Positions 6,611 through 11,565 of a DNA stretch of 11,565 bases are shown here, one piece after another (the stretch's first letter is position 1; every line of letters starts with the position of its first letter). The DNA is taken from assembly GCA_030606095.1 (NCBI GenBank), contig JAUWHC010000044.1:1-11565 (forward strand), given 5' to 3'. The notes beneath the pieces are model-generated. The model searched no databases. It was not told the origin of the DNA and saw only the letters and a program-made list of their open reading frames with translations. This DNA is from Promethearchaeota archaeon. Lineage in GTDB: Archaea > Asgardarchaeota > Lokiarchaeia > Sigyniarchaeales > SOKP01. The position numbers were made by a program, and so were the translations under genes.

Positions 6611-6997
6611 ATGGGTAGAATTAGTAAAACTTTAAAAATTAAAGGTTCTAAAGGTACTAAAGATATATGCGTAATATTTGATTCCAACGCTACAAGAACA
6701 GTAATACGAAAAGATGTTGCCAAAAAGTTTTGCAATATTATTTATTTTGAGGAACCGAAACCTATTAGAGTAGTAGACGGTGAGAACTCAATTAAGGCAA
6801 TAGGATCGGCCAATTTTGTTATAGAGATAGAAGATTGTGAGATCGGCGACAGTATGCACATAGTGGATAAACTAGATGTAGATATGATAATTGGCAGTTC
6901 AACGCTTCATATACACAAGATAAAAATGATTTTTGACGAAGAAAAAGGGTTTAAACTAGATTTCTCTCAATGTAAAAAAAGAGTAGAATATATTTAA
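6611..6997 (+). CDS. Retropepsin-like aspartyl-protease-fold protein with altered active-site triplet
   Basis: This 128-residue protein has the layout of one retropepsin lobe. A strand (KDICVIFD) ends in D24-S25-N26-A27-T28 followed by RTVIRKDVAKKF. Mid-length strands are next, then a second hydrophobic motif MIIGSSTLHIHKIKMIFDEE (about 92-111), matching the IIGxxxL...I..D..... pattern of the family. Retropepsins normally carry D-[ST]-G-A; here the glycine is asparagine, so activity is uncertain. There is no signal peptide or membrane helix, which suggests a cytosolic protein that would act as a dimer if it follows the family. An in-frame stop at 6602 fixes the ATG. The gene stands alone between two long AT-rich gaps, and its codons look more A/T-rich and CG-poor than those of its neighbours, which may mean recent arrival. 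Protease activity is inference. Confidence 0.7.
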   Translation: MGRISKTLKIKGSKGTKDICVIFDSNATRTVIRKDVAKKFCNIIYFEEPKPIRVVDGENSIKAIGSANFVIEIEDCEIGDSMHIVDKLDVDMIIGSSTLHIHKIKMIFDEEKGFKLDFSQCKKRVEYI

Positions 6998-7328
6998 GCA
7001 AAAGAATAACCCTTAACAAACCCTTCCAAAAGAAAAAAATCACTACATCGAAGAAGATATCTTGTTAGTGTGGTATAGCATTGTTTGCCTTTGGTTAAAA
7101 TCGTGTTTAGAAGAAGAATTTTCTTATTTTCGCAAAGATATAATTGCGCTTGACAAACTTCTAAATAGTAAATTTATTATCAATCTTTAACACATTCGTA
7201 CAAACTATCAAAATTAGTAAAAATTAGTTTTGTTGTTCTTCTATTCCATAGTTTTTGCTTTGTGAAATTAAATATATTAATATTTATTATTTAATCGTTT
7301 AACTTTTTTAAAGATTTTAACTCATTAG
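6998..7328. other. AT-rich intergenic stretch with an orphan open segment
   Basis: There is no convincing gene. The segment 7017-7187 on the plus strand is open for 57 codons and its translation looks protein-like in part (for example CLWLKSCLEEEF and FRKDIIALDKLL), but it has no ATG, only TTG 7062 or GTG 7068, and no clear promoter. It may be a decayed gene. Bases 7188-7328 are very AT-rich with nothing recognisable. Confidence 0.4.
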
Positions 7329-7362
7329 TATAAATACTTAAACTTAATTTTTTCTTTAAATA
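7329..7362 (+). promoter_or_regulatory. Promoter region of the HhH membrane protein
   Basis: Two TATA-like boxes are visible. TATAAATA (7329-7336) would give a leader of about 32 bases before ATG 7391. TTTAAATA (7355-7362) is centred about 32 bases from that ATG and would give a nearly leaderless mRNA. I cannot choose between them. Confidence 0.4.
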
Positions 7363-7390
7363 TCTAGGTATATTTTGGGATTTGATCCAT

Positions 7391-9547
7391 ATGACAGACG
7401 TATACGAAAAGTTAAAGGTTAAACTTCCCGAAGAAAAAGCGATTACGCTGCCCAAAATTATTGACGACCTAACCAAAATCAAAGGTATTGGCTCGGGTAC
7501 CGCCGAAAAACTAAACGTTAGGAAAATCTACACTTATCGACAGCTTGCCGAAATAACTCCCGAGAAATTATCGGAAGCTCCTGGAATTGGTATAACTACG
7601 GCTAGAAACATTATTGAAGAAGCGAAGAATCTTCTTGGTGGTTTTCAAGAGCAAGATTCTGTCGATAAACAGAATCAGGTAATAAAAAAAGAGCCTGAAA
7701 CATTAGGGAAAGTAAAGGAAACCAGAGTTGATAATATTGAAACCTTCGAAGTTGCTGAAGTAATTGTGGAAGAAGAGCTCGGACAGGAAAAACTTCTGAG
7801 AGAAGAAGAATCCAGCGAACCTATTCAAGAAAAGTGGTTTAGCGATAAATTTAATCGCTCTCGACTTACAGCTTTTTACCCCCCCATCTCAAAAAGATCG
7901 TCAAAAGAATCTAATGTGGAAATTGAAGAAATTGAAACTAAAGCTAAAACTAAAAGCAAAGTTGAAAATGATTTCGAGAGTAGGGAAGATATTTTACAAA
8001 GGGATTCTACGCCGTACTCGCAGTTACTGACGAGAAAAAACGACGAAACTGAAACCGCAATTCTTGAACCTGAAGAAATCGAAACCGAAACCAAAATTGA
8101 ACCTGTAATTTATGATGTTGATGGGGAAAAGGAAGAGGAAGAACAGGAAGAAGAAATCGAGAATTACGAAAAATACGAAGAAGTTGTTCCTGAACAATTT
8201 GAAAAAAGCGAAACCGTAGAACCCTTCGAGAGCGAAGTACCCTTGCCAAAAGAAGAAGTCCCTCGCGAAAAATACTTTGTTACTCCAACTTATACCGAGT
8301 TTTCTGAAGATACTGAAGTTACTGAAATTCCAGAGATTCCAGAAATTCCAATAATTCCAGAAGCCCCTAGAGTTCCTGCGAGATCGAGGGTACCAAATCG
8401 CCGAGAAAAACTTAAGAACGATATCGCTGCGACGTTAAAAAATTTAGGATATTACGCGATTCCAAGCGCGATTGAAGGTCTTAGACCATTTTTGCAAAAT
8501 GTTGATTACATCGGGTGCAAGCTCGTACGCGTTAACGATAACTCGAAGCTTATTTTTCTCGTACCAATTAAACTCTGCGACTTAGAAGGAAGGATATTGA
8601 TACACGAAGAGAAGATAGACTACATGACTTACTCGAAAGCTCAAGGACTCGGCTCGATGCATACAGCACGCCACTACATAGACGAGCTTTTAAAAGCTAA
8701 AGATTCTATTTTTGAAGACGTCATTAACGGTAATAATTTTCGAAGGTTCTTTCAAAAATACTTACAAATAAGGTTTACGACCGAAAAAAGTGCAAATAAC
8801 AAGAAATTATATTTCGTTTCAGGACAGACTCAATACAAAGTCTTAATCGAACCTATTTTGCTTACTAAGATTCCCGCGAAAAGCATGGAAAAATCGATCC
8901 TTTTCCCATACCAGAGAAAAACAAATTTACACGTTATCGATAAGTCTAACATCGCCCATTTGCTTCAATTCTTGGAGAAAAAATGCCAACTAATCGAATC
9001 TCTCACCAAAAAAAATAATTCGATCGAGCTATACCAAAACATAGACGCTAAGTTTCGTTCGAGTCTGAAAATGGCTTCGCTTCCGTTCCTTGGGTACTCT
9101 GTAATACTGCTTGTTATCTATTTTTCGCAGCTCTACTTCCTGCTTAGGTTATTTAACAGCATCGGGTTTGCTGTTATAGGGATCTATTTTTTCGCGGTAG
9201 CATATTTTTACTTTAAATTTTCAAAAACTAAAAAAGAGCTGAAGACCGAATTTAAAACACCTTATTATTTACAGAACAGGCAGTTTAGCGAAACCGATTT
9301 GTTGTGCGTTAAAGAAGAGTTTACAGACGAGCAGATGGCTCAATTTGGCTACGAGTGTTTCGGAAAAGACAACGATTTTAAGGTGTTAGAACAGCTCGAA
9401 AAGGATACCGTTAAAGAAAGCGTTGTAGCGAGACAGCAAGAGCAAAACATCCCACAATTGTACGAGTTAGATTCTCGAGCGAACTCAAACTTAACGAGAG
9501 AAAAAGCTAAACGCGAAGTAAAATACAGCTCGTTTCTTGACGATTAA
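7391..9547 (+). CDS. Membrane-anchored helix-hairpin-helix protein with long acidic linker
   Basis: Starting at ATG 7391 (a TTG three codons upstream is possible but less likely) this is 718 residues. Residues about 20-82 form a double HhH, KIKGIGSGTAEKL (29-41) and EAPGIGITTARNII (62-75), resembling the RadA N-terminal and Hel308 C-terminal DNA-binding modules. A long Glu-rich, probably disordered linker follows (about 83-330) and ends in a short IPEIPEIP-type repeat (about 311-325). A folded cytosolic domain (about 335-560) that I do not recognise comes next, then two membrane helices (about 563-585 and 590-612) with a very short turn, and a charged C-terminal tail. DNA binding plus a membrane hairpin suggests a tether between DNA and membrane; this is inference from architecture. 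It converges on the next gene, sharing bases 9544-9547. Confidence 0.85.
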   Translation: MTDVYEKLKVKLPEEKAITLPKIIDDLTKIKGIGSGTAEKLNVRKIYTYRQLAEITPEKLSEAPGIGITTARNIIEEAKNLLGGFQEQDSVDKQNQVIKKEPETLGKVKETRVDNIETFEVAEVIVEEELGQEKLLREEESSEPIQEKWFSDKFNRSRLTAFYPPISKRSSKESNVEIEEIETKAKTKSKVENDFESREDILQRDSTPYSQLLTRKNDETETAILEPEEIETETKIEPVIYDVDGEKEEEEQEEEIENYEKYEEVVPEQFEKSETVEPFESEVPLPKEEVPREKYFVTPTYTEFSEDTEVTEIPEIPEIPIIPEAPRVPARSRVPNRREKLKNDIAATLKNLGYYAIPSAIEGLRPFLQNVDYIGCKLVRVNDNSKLIFLVPIKLCDLEGRILIHEEKIDYMTYSKAQGLGSMHTARHYIDELLKAKDSIFEDVINGNNFRRFFQKYLQIRFTTEKSANNKKLYFVSGQTQYKVLIEPILLTKIPAKSMEKSILFPYQRKTNLHVIDKSNIAHLLQFLEKKCQLIESLTKKNNSIELYQNIDAKFRSSLKMASLPFLGYSVILLVIYFSQLYFLLRLFNSIGFAVIGIYFFAVAYFYFKFSKTKKELKTEFKTPYYLQNRQFSETDLLCVKEEFTDEQMAQFGYECFGKDNDFKVLEQLEKDTVKESVVARQQEQNIPQLYELDSRANSNLTREKAKREVKYSSFLDD

Positions 9548-9784
9548 TGTTTTTGCTTTGCATCTTCTATCAGGTCTTTTATAACGTAAATTAAACTTAT
9601 CGTAAAAAAGACGATTGCTACGTATAAAAATGGAATTTTAAGCCAAATCATAAGTGCTTCATTTTGCGATATAATATAAGGATAGGTACTCCTTACGATA
9701 AACCTAATAATAGTTTTTAGTACAGCAAAAAAAAAACCCAATTAAAGAAATAAAAAAAATAATTCGGTCTATTTTTTTATTCAT
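9544..9784 (-). CDS. Small two-helix membrane protein, apparently frameshifted at a T10 run
   Basis: The uninterrupted frame (9741-9544, 65 codons) would need a TTG start directly behind a stop codon. A better reading starts at ATG 9784 (MNKKIDRIIFFISLIG) and joins that frame if the T10 run (plus-strand A10, 9727-9736) is read one base shorter. The joined product is 79 residues: a basic N-terminus, a first membrane helix spanning the junction (about 7-30), a loop, a second helix (about 46-68) and a charged tail KDLIEDAKQKH, which is a membrane hairpin with both ends inside. As written, the ATG frame stops after 27 codons. A sequencing or assembly error, true decay, or slippage at the homopolymer are all possible. 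The gene converges with the HhH membrane protein (stops overlap) and diverges from the four-helix protein. Function unknown. Confidence 0.6.
9727..9736. repeat. A10 homopolymer at the frameshift
   Basis: Ten A on the plus strand (ten T in the coding sense of the small membrane gene) sit exactly where the ATG-started frame and the longer downstream frame need to be joined by a one-base change. Confidence 0.8.
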
Positions 9785-9885
9785 TTGAATCCATCTATTC
9801 TCTTAAAATTACTTTAATTATTGGGAGAAATCAATATATTAAAAATTTATTTTTTTCTTTATATATTCTTATTTTGCTTTAGCTC

Positions 9886-9893
9886 TATAAATA
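9886..9893 (+). promoter_or_regulatory. TATA box of the four-helix membrane protein
   Basis: TATAAATA is centred about 28 bases before ATG 9918, a classic archaeal core promoter that predicts a leaderless or near-leaderless mRNA for this and the following gene. Confidence 0.6.
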
Positions 9894-9917
9894 GGAATTA
9901 ATTAAGATTAGATTGTT

Positions 9918-10673
9918 ATGACGGTAAATTTTAAATCGGGATATAAAATTGTTTTCGCTATTGGTCTGCTGCTCGGGTTTGCTTCGGTCTTTTTGGATTG
10001 GTACTACTTTCAAGGAGTAAACAATTCAGGCGAGGTCGTGGTGGATTGGGTTTACAGCGTGTTATTCGATTGGAGCACCTCGCTTTCTCAAGGCGGCCTC
10101 ATTAACGAGTTTTACGGGCCAAAAAACGCTTCTATACCTATTGCCATTATAATCGCATTTTTAATCGTTATTCTTTTGTCCGCTTATTTAGTATTATTTC
10201 TCGACGCGGAACTCAAAGATAACTTACCTAGATTAAAGAAATTCGGGTTTGTAAACTTATCCTTGGTAACCTTTATTGGATTCTTTGTTTTAATCTATCC
10301 GTTGTATTTCTTGCTCCCTAACGGTTTATATTATCCTTTCTTAGCGTATTACGATTACGAGTTAGAAGTTACTTTTTACTATTCGATAGGTCCCGGATAT
10401 TTTCTCCAACTAATCTCGTTCGTTTGCACTTTTCCTTTCGCTACATTCAACCATTTAGTAATTACCACTTTCGAGAAAGAGCAATCCAGCGTGGAAAACA
10501 AGCTCAGTCGATATATCGATAGCGTTCAAGAAGATTTAGACTTAGACAAGTTAATAGCTCGAGAGGAATTTAAGCTAGAATCTATGAACGATTCCTTAAA
10601 AGAAGATTCAGCCTCTAAAAGCAACGCAGAAAAGATTTACGACGATTTTTTATTGGTACGGGGGCGAAAGTAA
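9918..10673 (+). CDS. Four-helix integral membrane protein of unknown function
   Basis: This 251-residue protein has four clear membrane helices at about 10-29, 72-96, 109-133 and 155-178. By charge, the short loop 97-108 (DAELKDNLPRLKK) and the C-terminal tail face the cytoplasm. The loops 30-71 (Trp/Asp-rich) and 134-154 (Tyr-rich) face outside, a topology like tetraspan or claudin-type proteins, although I see no family signature. The cytosolic tail (about 185-251) is acidic and probably helical. The first helix begins close to the N-terminus and ends in SVFLDWYYF, a pattern often seen in small archaeal membrane proteins. The next gene follows after four bases, so the two are almost certainly cotranscribed and may form a complex. 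No enzymatic residues are evident. Confidence 0.82.
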   Translation: MTVNFKSGYKIVFAIGLLLGFASVFLDWYYFQGVNNSGEVVVDWVYSVLFDWSTSLSQGGLINEFYGPKNASIPIAIIIAFLIVILLSAYLVLFLDAELKDNLPRLKKFGFVNLSLVTFIGFFVLIYPLYFLLPNGLYYPFLAYYDYELEVTFYYSIGPGYFLQLISFVCTFPFATFNHLVITTFEKEQSSVENKLSRYIDSVQEDLDLDKLIAREEFKLESMNDSLKEDSASKSNAEKIYDDFLLVRGRK

Positions 10674-10677
10674 TAAC

Positions 10678-11532
10678 ATGAAGGAACAATTGTTAGATAT
10701 AAAGCTCAAGCGGTTGATCCAGCTCTGTAAAGAAACTCGCAACTATAAAAAGCTCGCTGTGGTAAGCTTCGTGCTTACGAGCAACGCGGTCGACGAGATC
10801 GGAATCAAGTTAGGAATGCGTCCAAGAGAAAAAAACTCAGGAGAAAAATTATTCGAGTATATGGAGCTCGTAAATAAGGTTTTTAGAGTAAACTTTAACG
10901 TTAACGTGTTTAAGACCGAATTAATCGAAGTATTAAAGAGAATAGAGCTTTTGTTTCTGAAAATGGAAGGGGGGCTTGGTTTAGAATACGTTAAAGAAAT
11001 GTTTGAAGTTTATTACATGCTTCGCAAGTTAGACGTTCCTAACTTACACGACAACATCAACCCAGAAGTCATCGAAAAGAATCGCACGATTTCTTTCTTT
11101 TCTTTCTTATCGGGTGGTCGAAATGGAAAAAACAAAGAAGAAAGCATGTTTAACCCAATTTTGCTTCACAAATTTAAAGAAGAAGAAGAAGCACTTCAAT
11201 ACCAGCTAAATAATCGATTTGACAAGTCCACATTTGAGAGAATTCTACAGCTTAAAACCATTAGGAAAGGTATCGAGAAGAAAAAAGGGGGAAGAATCGT
11301 TATATCGGGCTCATTAAAAGACAATGTGTCTTACAAGCAATCGAAGGAACAGGTTGGGCAATTTTTGGTAATCGGGATTATAATTTTATTTGCTATGATC
11401 GGTAGTATATCTTTAATTGAGTCATTAATATACGGGTTCTTGTCGGTTGCCGTTAGCTACAACTTGCTCGTTTGTTTTGGTGCCATAATTGTGTTGTATT
11501 TCGTAAATAAAACTTATTTCGGTAAAAATTAA
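10678..11532 (+). CDS. Helical cytosolic protein with C-terminal membrane hairpin, unknown function
   Basis: This 284-residue protein begins four bases after the four-helix membrane gene. Residues 1-120 are strongly helical (for example KLAVVSFVLTSNAVDEIGIKL and ELIEVLKRIELLFLKM) and recall a HEPN-like bundle in general shape, but I find no RxxxxH RNase motif. A Glu/Lys-rich helical stretch (about 165-205) follows, then a short basic region (KKKGGRIVISG). Two membrane helices close the protein (about 229-250 and 254-277) with a short basic end. The cytosolic part would sit against the inner face of the membrane. Tight spacing suggests it works with the upstream four-helix protein. There is no obvious Shine-Dalgarno site. 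The family is not recognised. Confidence 0.8.
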   Translation: MKEQLLDIKLKRLIQLCKETRNYKKLAVVSFVLTSNAVDEIGIKLGMRPREKNSGEKLFEYMELVNKVFRVNFNVNVFKTELIEVLKRIELLFLKMEGGLGLEYVKEMFEVYYMLRKLDVPNLHDNINPEVIEKNRTISFFSFLSGGRNGKNKEESMFNPILLHKFKEEEEALQYQLNNRFDKSTFERILQLKTIRKGIEKKKGGRIVISGSLKDNVSYKQSKEQVGQFLVIGIIILFAMIGSISLIESLIYGFLSVAVSYNLLVCFGAIIVLYFVNKTYFGKN

Positions 11533-11565
11533 AAAAATTTAGAGAAAATCGATATAAAACGATAA

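Noticed and set aside
6523..6735. Minus-strand 70-codon hydrophobic frame overlapping the start of the retropepsin-like gene
   Set aside because: Antisense to a gene with recognisable family motifs, in AT-rich DNA that readily yields hydrophobic frames.
7382..7384. TTG as the start of the HhH membrane protein
   Set aside because: An ATG three codons later is the more likely start; the difference is minor.
7876..8249. Minus-strand frames opposite the acidic linker of the HhH protein
   Set aside because: Ser/Arg/Phe-rich strings are the antisense image of Glu-rich codons.
1..11565. tRNA, rRNA, CRISPR array, insertion sequence
   Set aside because: No cloverleaf, repeat-spacer pattern, transposase or terminal inverted repeats were seen by eye on either strand.

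Overview
The window looks archaeal. It is AT-rich and holds a Hef/FANCM-family helicase, a Ski2/Hel308-type helicase and a zinc-ribbon plus winged-helix protein. Several genes have an archaeal TATA-like box 25-28 bases upstream of the start codon, the spacing expected for leaderless mRNAs. An Asgard-type lineage is a guess from overall feel, not something the sequence proves. No tRNA, rRNA, CRISPR array or insertion sequence was recognised.

Layout. (1) Bases 2-2341, plus strand: the 3' part of a Hef/FANCM-like fork helicase, cut by the window edge, followed six bases later by a zinc-ribbon/winged-helix protein. The helicase carries a clear PIP box (PCNA-binding motif), and its C-terminal ERCC4-like domain has lost the nuclease residues. 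(2) Bases 2380-3023, minus strand: two small unrecognised proteins of 90 and 93 residues. (3) Bases 3024-3273: a gap with a perfect 12-bp inverted repeat and a candidate leaderless 28-codon ORF. (4) Bases 3274-6160, minus strand: a two-gene operon with a leaderless 107-residue CxxC/His-rich protein first, then an 843-residue Ski2/Hel308-like helicase with an inserted SWIM zinc finger and a GGTGA ribosome-binding site. (5) Bases 6161-7390: two long AT-rich gaps around a lone retropepsin-like gene with an altered active-site triplet. (6) Bases 7391-11532: a membrane-protein region. It holds a helix-hairpin-helix (HhH) protein with a long acidic linker and two membrane helices, a convergent two-helix membrane protein apparently broken at an A10/T10 run, a four-helix membrane protein, and a helical protein with a C-terminal membrane hairpin.

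How they may work together. The left half is rich in replication-fork and recombination functions: a FANCM-like translocase with a PCNA tether, and a Hel308-like helicase. The right half is less familiar. Its most striking member joins a RadA/Hel308-style DNA-binding HhH module to a membrane anchor, next to three other membrane proteins of unknown role. That set is the best candidate for an undescribed system, possibly one that tethers or handles DNA at the membrane. This is inference from domain layout and adjacency only.
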